A program made the translations under genes and the position numbers. DNA of 64,000 nucleotides from CAWUFC02 sp963921335 (GTDB taxonomy: Bacteria > Pseudomonadota > Gammaproteobacteria > Pseudomonadales > Halieaceae). Positions 8,908-17,291 of the stretch are shown piece after piece; the first letter of the stretch is position 1; the number at the start of each line of letters is the position of its first letter. The stretch lies in assembly GCA_963921335.3 (NCBI GenBank), contig CAWUFC020000002.1:744001-808000 (forward strand), read 5' to 3'. A model generated the notes under the pieces. It was not told the DNA's origin and searched no databases. It worked only from the letters and a program-made list of their open reading frames with translations.

Positions 8908-9614
8908 CTTTCTTCACCCTCTTCTGACGCCGCTTCTGAAGCCCTGACCGCCGCGTACCAGGCCGCCGGCTCTTCAATCTCCCCGGTTTCGTCCAGATCG
9001 GGATAGGCCAGCCCGCGCTGCTCGCAAAACTGCCGCACTGCCGGGTGTCCCCATTCGAAAAACAGCCGTTGATAGGTTTCATCATCAATGCGGCAGGTAT
9101 CGTACATACCAGCTTTCTGCCGCTGCATTTGAGCCTCAGAGAGAATCACACCCGCCGCCACCGAGACATTATAGGACTCCACCATCCCCATCATGGGAAT
9201 ACTGATACATTGGTCCGCAGCAGCGACACCCTCGGCGGCCACACCCTGCTTTTCGTTGCCCATCAACAGCGCTGTAGGGCGCGTGTAATCAATCTCGCGA
9301 AAATCCAGGGCAGACTCGTCGAGATGAGCAGCCACAATCTGCATGCCCTGCCCTCTCACCGCCTCTACAGCCCCAGCGAGTGTCTCATGGCGAACGACCT
9401 TGACCCATCGGTGAGATCCCATCGCCGTACCGCGAAACGCCTTGTAGTCTTTCTTGTCCACCACCGCGTGCGCGGTCATGATACCCACGGCATCACAGTT
9501 GCGGACAATCGCAGAGGCATTGCGCTGTTTGTGCACGAAATCTGTAATGACGGTCAGGTCCGGCTGACGCCGATCCAGCACTGCACGCAACCTCGCAATG
9601 CGCTCCGGGGTCAT
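8904..9614 (-). CDS. trmH: tRNA (guanosine-18-2'-O)-methyltransferase TrmH
   Basis: This 236-residue SPOUT methyltransferase 2'-O-methylates G18 in the D-loop of tRNAs using S-adenosylmethionine. The N-terminus (MTPERIARLRAVLDRRQPDL, then DFVHKQRNASAIVRNCDAVG) and the SPOUT knot segments LLMGNEKQG, SIPMMGMVESYNVSVAAG match TrmH along its length, including the C-terminal RNA-binding extension. The ATG overlaps the stop of the alpha/beta hydrolase gene by 4 bp. Finding a tRNA modification gene inside a run of catabolic genes is odd and may reflect only polar co-transcription. Confidence 0.93.
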   Translation of the reverse strand: MTPERIARLRAVLDRRQPDLTVITDFVHKQRNASAIVRNCDAVGIMTAHAVVDKKDYKAFRGTAMGSHRWVKVVRHETLAGAVEAVRGQGMQIVAAHLDESALDFREIDYTRPTALLMGNEKQGVAAEGVAAADQCISIPMMGMVESYNVSVAAGVILSEAQMQRQKAGMYDTCRIDDETYQRLFFEWGHPAVRQFCEQRGLAYPDLDETGEIEEPAAWYAAVRASEAASEEGEER

Positions 9615-10459
9615 GCCACTTCAGCGCGTATACGGGTTAAAAACTCGATCACAGCCTGGGAGAAAATATCATTTCGATCACCGGCCACCATATGCCTGGC
9701 CTTGTCCACGTCAACGTATTCCGCGTGTGGAATAAGCTGCAGGAATTCTTCGACCTCTTCCTCAGTCACCACGTCCGAGGCACGGCCACGCACCAACAGC
9801 ACCGGTTGCTCAATGCGGGACGCCGCCTCCATCACTCGCTCCGGGTGGCTGGGGCCATCCTGGCGAGGGCTGAAAAAATTGGGATCCCAGTGCCAGTAAA
9901 AACGGCCATCGCGCTCGCGCAGGTTCTTTCGCAAGCCACTGAGGTCATCTTTGCGGGGCCGGCCCGTGTACTCGGCAATGGCATTTGCTACCTCCTCCAA
10001 TGAGGCAAAGCCGGTGTGCATATTGCCGGTCATGAATTCATAAATTTTCTGAACCCCATCGCGATTCAGTCGCGGCGTGACGTCGACCAGCACAATGGCG
10101 GAGAACATGCCCTGCTCTATCTCGCCCGCCCCGAGCATGGCTGATAAACCACCCAATGAGGCTCCGACCACAGCAGGGGGCTGATCAAAGCTACGAGCCA
10201 ACAGCGCCATGTCTTCGGCAAAGTGAACCAGCTCATAGAGGGAGTCATCCGACCAGGCACTCTCGCCATGTCCACGATGATCGTAAGCCACCGCGTACCA
10301 GCCCTGCTCCGCCAGGATACGAGCCGTACCACCCCAGGAATGACGGGTCTGGCCGCCACCGTGAGCCAGTATGACAGGCGGATTGGAGGGGTCACCCCAG
10401 GCTTCAGCCACCAGGGTCAATTTATCCTGACCGGCAAATTCAAAACGCTTTGCTTCCAC
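9611..10459 (-). CDS. Alpha/beta hydrolase
   Basis: This 282-residue single-domain alpha/beta hydrolase has the oxyanion segment HGGGQTRHSW (about residues 34-43), nucleophile Ser in VGASLGG (about 118-124), a likely acid in GRASDVVTEE (about 228) and the catalytic His in KARHMVAGDR (about 258). It starts with GTG at 10459 and overlaps trmH by 4 bp. The sequence resembles esterases and ring-cleavage-product hydrolases. Position after two SDRs and an amidohydrolase suggests a degradative pathway. Substrate unknown. Confidence 0.88.
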   Translation of the reverse strand: MEAKRFEFAGQDKLTLVAEAWGDPSNPPVILAHGGGQTRHSWGGTARILAEQGWYAVAYDHRGHGESAWSDDSLYELVHFAEDMALLARSFDQPPAVVGASLGGLSAMLGAGEIEQGMFSAIVLVDVTPRLNRDGVQKIYEFMTGNMHTGFASLEEVANAIAEYTGRPRKDDLSGLRKNLRERDGRFYWHWDPNFFSPRQDGPSHPERVMEAASRIEQPVLLVRGRASDVVTEEEVEEFLQLIPHAEYVDVDKARHMVAGDRNDIFSQAVIEFLTRIRAEVA

Positions 10460-10464
10460 TCAAT

Positions 10465-11307
10465 TCACTCCACAGTGCCAGTGCCAATCGCACTGGCGGC
10501 TTCGAAATAGTCCTTATCGGCCTGGGCAAGCCAGTACTTGTCCAACAGGCTCGGCATCATTCGATCCAGCCACACGACCAGGTGCTGCATGAATCGATTA
10601 CGGGACACCATCACTACATCACGCCCTTGTTGCACGGCATCGACGACGGCCGCGGCGGGTATCGCCGGATCAAACTGCGGCATGGCACCCGGCCCCTTGC
10701 CGGTGGCGATCATAGGCTCGGACATTGGGGTTCTTACACTGCCAGGACACAGCAGGGTGACATTCACACCGGTGTCTGCAAGCTCCCTGCGCATAATCCG
10801 ACTGGCTGTGGCCAGCCCACCTTTGCTACTGGCATAGCTCAGGAACCCCGGCACCGCCAGGCTGGCTGAGGAAGAATGCAGATTGACAATATGGCCACTG
10901 CCACGTGCCACCATCGACGGCAACACCATTCGGCATAGGCGCAGCGGAGCAACCAGGTTGGTTAGTATCACCCGCTCGATATGCAGAGGATCGCTTTGAA
11001 GAAACTCACCGCCAACGCACACTCCGGCGTTGTTAACCAGCACATCAACCTGACCCATTTCTGCTGTCAGGTAAGCGTGGGCATCGAATACCGAGCTTTC
11101 ATCGGTGATATCCACTGCCGCTGCCAGTGGCACTACGCCGTCGTGGCTGGCCTCATGAACCTGCTGGCGCGCCCGCATGAGGCGATCTCCATCGCGGTCA
11201 AGCAAGGCCAGTCGAGCGCCCTCACGGGCAAAAGCCAGGGCTGTTGCCAGGCCGATACCACCAGCGGCACCGGTTACCAGCACCAGCTTGTTGGCGAGAT
11301 CCTGCAA
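10465..11307 (-). CDS. Short-chain dehydrogenase/reductase (SDR)
   Basis: This 280-residue classical SDR has the cofactor motif TGAAGGIG (about residues 12-19), NNAGV near 92 and the catalytic YASSK near 158. It is slightly longer than the family norm, with a C-terminal extension (to about 280) as in membrane-associated steroid or retinol-type SDRs. A TTG at 11307 is the only reasonable start, one base after the stop of the next SDR (11309), so the genes are translationally linked. Cofactor and substrate cannot be fixed. Confidence 0.87.
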   Translation of the reverse strand: MQDLANKLVLVTGAAGGIGLATALAFAREGARLALLDRDGDRLMRARQQVHEASHDGVVPLAAAVDITDESSVFDAHAYLTAEMGQVDVLVNNAGVCVGGEFLQSDPLHIERVILTNLVAPLRLCRMVLPSMVARGSGHIVNLHSSSASLAVPGFLSYASSKGGLATASRIMRRELADTGVNVTLLCPGSVRTPMSEPMIATGKGPGAMPQFDPAIPAAAVVDAVQQGRDVVMVSRNRFMQHLVVWLDRMMPSLLDKYWLAQADKDYFEAASAIGTGTVE

Positions 11308-11308
11308 G

Positions 11309-12082
11309 CTAGTTGAGCCCCATCAGCTCCAGCAATCCGTGGGAATGCCCTGCGGTGTAACCGCCATCAACCACCAGATTCTGGCCGCTGACGAAGCTGG
11401 CGTCGTCGGAAGCAAGGAAAAATGCCGCGCCTGCGATCTCTTCAGGCAGGCCAAAGCGACCCAGTTTGTGCTGGTTTTTAACGTCGTCGCGAAAGGCCTC
11501 AAGGCCCTCCATGTCCATCACCTGCCGAAACATAGGGGTATCGATAAAACCCGGACAAATACAATTGACGCGAATGCCCATACGACCGTAGTCGATGGCC
11601 GCATTCTTGGTCAGCAACACCACCGCACCCTTGGACGCGTTGTAGGAACTGCCACCTTCGCAACCATTGATACCCTCGACACTGGCCACAGTAATAATAC
11701 TGCCGCTGCGCTGAGCCATCATGGCTGGCAGAACCGCCTTGATGGACAGAAATGTACCCTTGAGGTTTATATTCATCACCCGGTCAAAGGCATCTTCCTC
11801 AACCAGATGCACCGGCCCGGCGTCGCCGACGCCCGCTGCAGTCAGCAATACGTCGATACGAGCGTGAGACTGCAACACCTCTGCTACCGCAGCCTGCTGT
11901 GCGGCACTGTCTGTCACATCAAGACAGATGAAATTGCTAAAACAGCTGTCGTCAGAAGGATTGAGGTCCGTGCCAATAACCACCGCACCTTCGCGGGCAT
12001 AGCGCTGGGCACAGGCCAGGCCAATACCAGAGGCGGCGCCGGTCACCAGTGCCACCTTGCCGGCCAGACGCATATCAGCCAT
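11309..12082 (-). CDS. Short-chain dehydrogenase/reductase (SDR)
   Basis: This 257-residue classical SDR has TGAASGIG (about residues 14-21), AAGVGD in place of NNAG near 83, a catalytic Ser in TVASVEG and the YNASK active site near 148. The acidic residue after beta strand 2 (GTDLNPSD) favours NAD(H). The ending NLVVDGGYTAG is typical of FabG-like dehydrogenases. Its ATG shares one base with the stop of the amidohydrolase gene (TGATG), so they are coupled. It probably oxidises a secondary alcohol in the pathway shared with its neighbours. Confidence 0.88.
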   Translation of the reverse strand: MADMRLAGKVALVTGAASGIGLACAQRYAREGAVVIGTDLNPSDDSCFSNFICLDVTDSAAQQAAVAEVLQSHARIDVLLTAAGVGDAGPVHLVEEDAFDRVMNINLKGTFLSIKAVLPAMMAQRSGSIITVASVEGINGCEGGSSYNASKGAVVLLTKNAAIDYGRMGIRVNCICPGFIDTPMFRQVMDMEGLEAFRDDVKNQHKLGRFGLPEEIAGAAFFLASDDASFVSGQNLVVDGGYTAGHSHGLLELMGLN

Positions 12083-13815
12083 CAGCTGAGCACCGGTGCG
12101 GGCTGGGAGCCGCGAATCAGTTTGCCTGGCAATGCGCCAGTCGCTTCCCCATCCTCCATCACCACTTCACCATTGACGATGGTCGCGCGATAGCCTTCGG
12201 CCTCCTGGAACATGCGTCGCCCACCCGCTGGCAGGTCATAGGTGATTTTGGGAGCAAGCATTTTAAGCTTTTCGTAATCGATCACATTGATATCTGCTTT
12301 CATGCCCACTTCGAGCGTGCCACGGTCTTCCAGGCCCACGCAGCGTGCAGTGTCGCGGGTATGCATTTTCACCGCCTGTTCCAGCTGGAAGCGCTCGCCC
12401 CGCTCCCGGTCTCGCACAAAGTAGGAGAGGAAATAGGTCGGGATGCTGGCATCGGACAGCACACCGCAATGAGCGCCAGTGTCGGCCAGGCTGATGACCG
12501 AATTCTCGTCCTTCAACATAGCTACCTGCCGTGAGAGGTCGCCATTGCCGTAGCCCATCACCGGAAAGTAGAGCATGGCGTTGCCGTCGTTCTTGAGCAG
12601 CGTGTCGTAAGCCAGCTCCTGGGGCGTAATACCCATGGCGCGAGCGCGGGCGCCAATGCTGTCTTCCATCTTGGGCTCGTAGTCCGGATCCTCGCCCAGC
12701 TCAAACATCATGTCGAACTCCTTGGCCATGCGATCGGCCACATCGTGACCAATGCTGGGGGTAGGCTCGGCGATGATTGCGGCGCGCAGTTCGGGATCCT
12801 TCAGTTTTTCAATGCGCTCCTCTGGTGTGCACTCGTACAAGGGCGCGAAGTTTTGATGCATATAGAACGGGTGCACCGTGCCATTGAAGTTCATCAAAAC
12901 GTTAACCGGGCGAGCGCCGACATGCGGCACTAACTGGGCCCCCTCGGCATTGGCCTGCTTAACGTACTCAAGCTGCGCCTCCACCCGAGGCCATTTGCTT
13001 TCGTCCTGGTAGAACAGCACGAAGTTAATCTGGCAGTTGTTCTCAATGGACAGTCGCTTCATCCAGTCCATTTCCTTTTCCCAGTCATCCCAGTCGGACA
13101 CCAGCTGATAGATGCCCTTGCCCAGTTCACCCAGCGCCTTGCCAATACCCAGGAGCTCAGGCTCATCTGAGTACGTGCCCGGCATTGGAATGCCCTCACG
13201 GGTGGTATGTAACTCGGTGCGCGAGGTAGAGAAACCAATCGCGCCAGCCTCGATACCCTGTTTCACGATGGCCGTCATTTTCTCCACATCCTCAGGTGTG
13301 GCGTATTCGTTCTTGACGCCGCGCTCGCCCATCACGTAGGTGCGCACCGCGCAGTGGGGCACCTGCGCCGCTACATCAATGGCACGAGGCATCTTGTCGA
13401 GGGTGTCGAGATATTCCGGGAAACTTTCCCACCGCCACTCGATACCTTCATGCAACGCAGCACCGGGTATATCCTCAACGTCTTCCATGACCGCAATCAT
13501 GCGATCGCGCGCCGCCTCATTCGGCTCGCAGGGCGCGAAGCCCACGCCGCAGTTACCCATAACCACGGTGGTAATCCCGTGGTTGACCGCTGGTGCCAGC
13601 AATGGATCCCAGGTGGCCTGACCGTCCATATGGGAGTGGGTATCGACCCATCCGGGGGCGACCATCAGACCGCTGGCGTCAATTTCGCGGGCTGCCTCCC
13701 CCTCAACATTGCCAACAGCGGCAATGCGTCCATCAACAACTGCGATATCAGCTGAGCGCGCAGCGGCGCCAGTGCCATCGACAACAGTGCCATTGCGAAT
13801 AATCAAATCGTACAT
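12082..13815 (-). CDS. Amidohydrolase of the D-aminoacylase / N-acyl-D-amino-acid deacylase family
   Basis: This 577-residue metal-dependent hydrolase has the N-terminal composite beta domain (IIRNGTVVDGTG), the metal-binding HxH in DTHSHMDGQ (about residues 58-66) and a long TIM-barrel with MGNCGVGFAP. The C-terminal strand region (ADINVID, VNGEVVMEDGEATG) restores the beta domain. Such enzymes deacylate N-acyl-D-amino acids or related amides using zinc. The gene is 11 bp after an NTF2-like protein and shares one base with the next SDR. Actual substrate is not evident. Confidence 0.88.
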   Translation of the reverse strand: MYDLIIRNGTVVDGTGAAARSADIAVVDGRIAAVGNVEGEAAREIDASGLMVAPGWVDTHSHMDGQATWDPLLAPAVNHGITTVVMGNCGVGFAPCEPNEAARDRMIAVMEDVEDIPGAALHEGIEWRWESFPEYLDTLDKMPRAIDVAAQVPHCAVRTYVMGERGVKNEYATPEDVEKMTAIVKQGIEAGAIGFSTSRTELHTTREGIPMPGTYSDEPELLGIGKALGELGKGIYQLVSDWDDWEKEMDWMKRLSIENNCQINFVLFYQDESKWPRVEAQLEYVKQANAEGAQLVPHVGARPVNVLMNFNGTVHPFYMHQNFAPLYECTPEERIEKLKDPELRAAIIAEPTPSIGHDVADRMAKEFDMMFELGEDPDYEPKMEDSIGARARAMGITPQELAYDTLLKNDGNAMLYFPVMGYGNGDLSRQVAMLKDENSVISLADTGAHCGVLSDASIPTYFLSYFVRDRERGERFQLEQAVKMHTRDTARCVGLEDRGTLEVGMKADINVIDYEKLKMLAPKITYDLPAGGRRMFQEAEGYRATIVNGEVVMEDGEATGALPGKLIRGSQPAPVLS

Positions 13816-13826
13816 ATCAGTTCCTC

Positions 13827-14345
13827 TTAACCCGCCTGGCGGGATGGATCGTCCAGTTCTGTGGGAGCAGTACGCCCCGCGAAAACAATCTTGGCCAGCG
13901 CATCGCTGACATCTGTAATTAGTGTGGAGTGCAAATTAAATATCGAGCGAGTGATCTTCCATTCGCCATCAACACGGCGATACTCATCGTCATAAGAGCC
14001 ACCAAGCTGGGTCGCGATATTCTGATTGGCATCGATCATGAAGTAGTAGAGCCCCCAGACAGCCGATGCCTCAGTTTCCGAGTGCACGCTGATACGCGGG
14101 TTCTGGGCATGGTGCATTTCCACAATATGCTCAGCGCAGGCCAACTCAGTGAACACGGACACCATGTCGTCGGCGCGCGTGTAGTCACCTACCCTGCCGT
14201 ATTGCAGGTCAATGTCCCCATCTGCAAAACAGCTGCGCACCAGGGCCGGGTCTTTGTTGTCGCAGGCAGCAAAATATGTGGCCTTCAAGTGTTTGATAGC
14301 CTCAATCGCCTCCAGCCTGGCAATGCGGCTCTCCAAGTCACTCAT
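13827..14345 (-). CDS. NTF2-like / SnoaL-like domain protein
   Basis: This 172-residue alpha+beta protein has an N-terminal helix with repeated acidic and basic residues (LEAIEAIKHLKATYFAACD) and the NTF2 core (SCFADGDIDLQYG, EMHHAQNPRISV, GEWKITRSIFNLHS). NTF2-like folds include ketosteroid isomerase, scytalone dehydratase and ring-hydroxylating dioxygenase beta subunits, so it may isomerise or dehydrate a small molecule, or just bind it. Its ATG and the stop of the upstream epimerase gene share one base (TGATG). Confidence 0.8.
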   Translation of the reverse strand: MSDLESRIARLEAIEAIKHLKATYFAACDNKDPALVRSCFADGDIDLQYGRVGDYTRADDMVSVFTELACAEHIVEMHHAQNPRISVHSETEASAVWGLYYFMIDANQNIATQLGGSYDDEYRRVDGEWKITRSIFNLHSTLITDVSDALAKIVFAGRTAPTELDDPSRQAG

Positions 14346-15277
14346 CAGGAGGCCGCCTTGATCAGCTCAGGCGCCATATGCTCGACCAGGGAGCGAACCC
14401 CCCGCTTCCAATCAACCCGGGTTTCTCCAATCAGCTCGTGCATGCGCGTCGTGTCGATGCACAAACTGCCAAAGGCCTGTGGGTTCTTATTGAATACAGG
14501 TTCGTAGCCGGTCAGCTCAGTCAGGTAGGCACACCATTGCTCGATACTGGTGCGATCACTGCCGCCAAAATTGGTGGTCGTGACCTCCGTGCTCGCAGCC
14601 GCCAACAGCCGCGGTATTTTTTCGATATAGTCTTCAACATGCAGCAGGTTGTAGTAGTTAGGCCCCTCCGGATGCACATCGATAGGTATCCCCTCCTTCA
14701 TCATTAGCAGGTGATAAAAGGGCCAGCCGCCATTATCGCCATAGGGCACGCTAAGCCGCGCGATCGTGGTGGGAATACCAAACTGGCGAGCGGTAAAGCG
14801 ACAGACGGTTTCCGCAGCAATCTTGGAGATACTGTAAGTAGGGAACATCATGCGGTGGTTATCGCCGAGCGGTGAATCCTCTACCCTTGGATCATGCCCC
14901 GCATACTCGTAGACCGCCGTTGATGAAAAATGCAGGAAGGCCTTGGCGTCTTTGCAGTGCAGCATTAAGCGCCCCACGCCCTCACCATTCGCGGCGAGGT
15001 CGTAATCAAAATTGTCGGTTTTGACCACGGCGAAGTTCAAAACATAGTCAAAATCTGTCGGACAACCCTTGAGGCCTTGCGGATCTGCCAGATCAGCTGC
15101 CACACAGGTGGCGCCCAGGGCAGTGATGCGATCGCGGTCTTCCTGTTTGGAAAACCGGGCCAGGCCGTAGACGTCGGCGATGCCGGCCAGGGCGGCCACC
15201 ACAGGTTCCGCCACCTGCCCGGTGGGGCCGGTAATCAGTATTTTGGTGCCGGTCAGATCGACAGGTTCAAAGGCCAT
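14345..15277 (-). CDS. NAD-dependent epimerase/dehydratase family protein (extended SDR)
   Basis: This 310-residue extended SDR has the dinucleotide motif TGPTGQVAEP (about residues 16-25) and the catalytic YSISK (about 168-172), with a Ser-Ser-Thr stretch (FHFSSTAVYEY near 136) preceding. This is the first gene of the long minus-strand run ending at sat. It probably oxidises or epimerises a hydroxylated substrate. A sugar-nucleotide substrate is possible, but the neighbours are catabolic, so a small carbonyl or sterol-like substrate is as likely. Confidence 0.85.
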   Translation of the reverse strand: MAFEPVDLTGTKILITGPTGQVAEPVVAALAGIADVYGLARFSKQEDRDRITALGATCVAADLADPQGLKGCPTDFDYVLNFAVVKTDNFDYDLAANGEGVGRLMLHCKDAKAFLHFSSTAVYEYAGHDPRVEDSPLGDNHRMMFPTYSISKIAAETVCRFTARQFGIPTTIARLSVPYGDNGGWPFYHLLMMKEGIPIDVHPEGPNYYNLLHVEDYIEKIPRLLAAASTEVTTTNFGGSDRTSIEQWCAYLTELTGYEPVFNKNPQAFGSLCIDTTRMHELIGETRVDWKRGVRSLVEHMAPELIKAAS

Positions 15278-15341
15278 GGGGCAACTCCATCAATTCGGCC
15301 GGATATTCTACCTTTATTGGCGCCAGACCTAGGGGAGAACT

Positions 15342-15357
15342 GTTTAAAGCTTTAAAC
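15342..15357. promoter_or_regulatory. 16-bp perfect palindrome across the end of the GGDEF gene
   Basis: GTTTAAAGCTTTAAAC is fully self-complementary, contains the stop codon of the GAF-GGDEF gene (15352-15354), and lies 65 bp upstream of the first ATG of the long minus-strand run (15277). It could be an operator for that run or chance AT-rich sequence. No T-tract follows. Confidence 0.3.
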
Positions 15358-16458
15358 CAGCAGGGTTGTGAGCCGATTCAGAGCCACGCGATTGCCGCCG
15401 GCACCGACCGCCCGCCGCAAAGCCTGACCGGCCGTGGCCTGCAGTTGACCCGCCAACTGCTCCATATTGACCGCAGGGTAGTTCTGGGGGTTCCAGCTGG
15501 TGACACCCACCGCCAGGCTTGCAAACAGGTTGGCGCCACGGCCGTCATCAATCTCCATAAATTCGGTTTCGCTGCGCATGCGCTCGGCGATTTCCTGACC
15601 TTTGGCCTCACCGCAGGCTGGCAGCAAAATACCGAACTGATCCGGGGCGATTCGAGCCAGGTAGTCGGTGTGGCGAAGCATACTGGCAATCTTGTTGCCA
15701 ATCGCCTTGAGCACATGATCGCCAGACAGATGCCCGTAGCTGTCAGTAATGTGCTTGTAGTCGTCCACGTGCATCAGCAAAAGGGTCAGCGCTTTCTGGC
15801 TACGCTGAGCCCGGGAAATCTCCTTGCGCAATTCCAGCCCGAAGGCCCGCTGGTTGCTCAAGCGGGTAACCGGGTCCAGCAAACTCAGCTGTGACAAGCG
15901 CTCAGCGTTGACGCAGTTCTCCAGGCAGATACCAATAATGGCCGCCAGGTGCGCTATAAAATCCATCTCGACATGGGTGTTGAAGGTCGATTTTTGGTTG
16001 GATCCCCACTGAAAACTGCCAACCACATGCCCGTCGCGCATCAAGGGCAGCAGCACCAGCTTCTCGACCTTGTCGTCGACTTCCAGTGCCTGCTCGGCAT
16101 TGCGCTCTGCAACGTCTATTACCTCTATCCTCGGATCAACGCCGAAAAGCTGCTGTAGATCGAAAGAGTCACGTACCTGCTTAAGCGCGTCACCATAATT
16201 GACATCACCGGGCAACAGTTCAGCGATAGCGCCCTCTGCATCCCACAGGGTGAGGTTAGCTGCAGCCAGGCCAAAGTGCTCGCGAGTTGTGATGAGCAGT
16301 ACATCCAGCAGGGCGGGCAAGCTCTCAGCGTCCAGCAGCATCAGCTCATAGGCCTGCAGCTGCTGAAGAATACGCTCGTTCATCTCAACGGTGCGCGCAA
16401 AGTCTCCCATCTGGGAATCCACGTCACTGTAGGAAATATTGTCGTCGCCGGCGTTCAT
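15352..16458 (-). CDS. GAF-domain protein with degenerate GGDEF domain
   Basis: This protein of 368 residues has a GAF-like sensor region (about residues 35-185) and a diguanylate-cyclase-like domain (about 195-360). The GGDEF signature reads APDQF (271-275), and the first metal-ligand Asp is replaced (MHVDDYKH), so c-di-GMP synthesis is unlikely. The inhibitory-site motif RxxD is kept (RHTD, 262-265) at the correct five-residue spacing. It may therefore bind c-di-GMP as a receptor. I chose ATG 16458, which has a GAGG ribosome site, over a TTG at 16485. It is divergent from the kinase-like gene, with start codons 26 bp apart. Confidence 0.85.
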   Translation of the reverse strand: MNAGDDNISYSDVDSQMGDFARTVEMNERILQQLQAYELMLLDAESLPALLDVLLITTREHFGLAAANLTLWDAEGAIAELLPGDVNYGDALKQVRDSFDLQQLFGVDPRIEVIDVAERNAEQALEVDDKVEKLVLLPLMRDGHVVGSFQWGSNQKSTFNTHVEMDFIAHLAAIIGICLENCVNAERLSQLSLLDPVTRLSNQRAFGLELRKEISRAQRSQKALTLLLMHVDDYKHITDSYGHLSGDHVLKAIGNKIASMLRHTDYLARIAPDQFGILLPACGEAKGQEIAERMRSETEFMEIDDGRGANLFASLAVGVTSWNPQNYPAVNMEQLAGQLQATAGQALRRAVGAGGNRVALNRLTTLLV

Positions 16459-16484
16459 CTGCTCGTACCTCAGCTGGGTTGGCA

Positions 16485-17291
16485 ATGATACTATGCCAAC
16501 CCTCTATGACTATAGTGCTATCACAGCCTGCCCGCCTGAAATTCGAACAGGCACTGGACCAGTACCAGCACTGGCAAACTGCTCAGGGCCTGGACAAGAA
16601 ACCCGAACTGCAATCATTGATGGATGGCGGTCGCAGCAATACCAGCGTGCTTGCTTCAGCAGATGACAGGCAGTTCGTGATGAGGCTGGACGGTGTTAAC
16701 CCGCAGCGACTGGGCCTCAACCGCAGCGCTGAGTGGCGCACTCAGCAGGCGGCGCACGAGGTCGAGCTAGCCCCTGCCCCAGTCTACTTTAACCCCGAGC
16801 TAGGCATCCTGGTCAGTGAATTTCAACAGCAGCATCCACTTCAAGTGGATGAACTGCAGGCCCTCGCTGATTTGCTGAGGGGTATTCACCAACTTCCCAC
16901 CGTGCATTTTCGTTTGCAGTTGCTGGACCGGGCCAGGCGCTACCTGGGTCACCTGAAAGAAACGATCGACCCGGAAATGGAAGCCCTGGGCACGCACTTG
17001 CGGCATACCGGGTCACGCTGTCTTTGTCACAATGATCTGCTGCGGGCTAACCGTCTCAGCGGCGGCGACAGGCTGCTGGCGATCGATTGGGAATACACCG
17101 CCACCGGCGATCCACTGTTTGACCTGGCGGTGATTTGTGAGGGCGATGGGCTAAGCGATTCGGACAGCGCGCGCCTGCTGAGCCTGTATCTGCATAATGA
17201 AGAAACTGCAGAGCAGCGGCAACATCTTGCAGATCTTCGGGGCTTTTACCGCTATCTGAGCACCCTGTGGGAACGGCTTACAGAACCTTAG
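16485..17291 (+). CDS. Aminoglycoside/choline-kinase-like phosphotransferase
   Basis: This 268-residue protein has the kinase catalytic loop CHNDLLRAN (HxDxxxxN, near residue 182) and the metal-binding segment IDWEYTATGDPLFDLA (near 200), as in thiamine, choline and aminoglycoside kinases. The N-lobe is short (MDGGRSNTSV). The likely product is a small-molecule kinase; ThiK or choline kinase activity would both fit. The start may be ATG 16485, TTG 16479 or ATG 16506. Its 3' end overlaps the convergent aminotransferase by 14 bp. Confidence 0.8.
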   Translation: MILCQPSMTIVLSQPARLKFEQALDQYQHWQTAQGLDKKPELQSLMDGGRSNTSVLASADDRQFVMRLDGVNPQRLGLNRSAEWRTQQAAHEVELAPAPVYFNPELGILVSEFQQQHPLQVDELQALADLLRGIHQLPTVHFRLQLLDRARRYLGHLKETIDPEMEALGTHLRHTGSRCLCHNDLLRANRLSGGDRLLAIDWEYTATGDPLFDLAVICEGDGLSDSDSARLLSLYLHNEETAEQRQHLADLRGFYRYLSTLWERLTEP

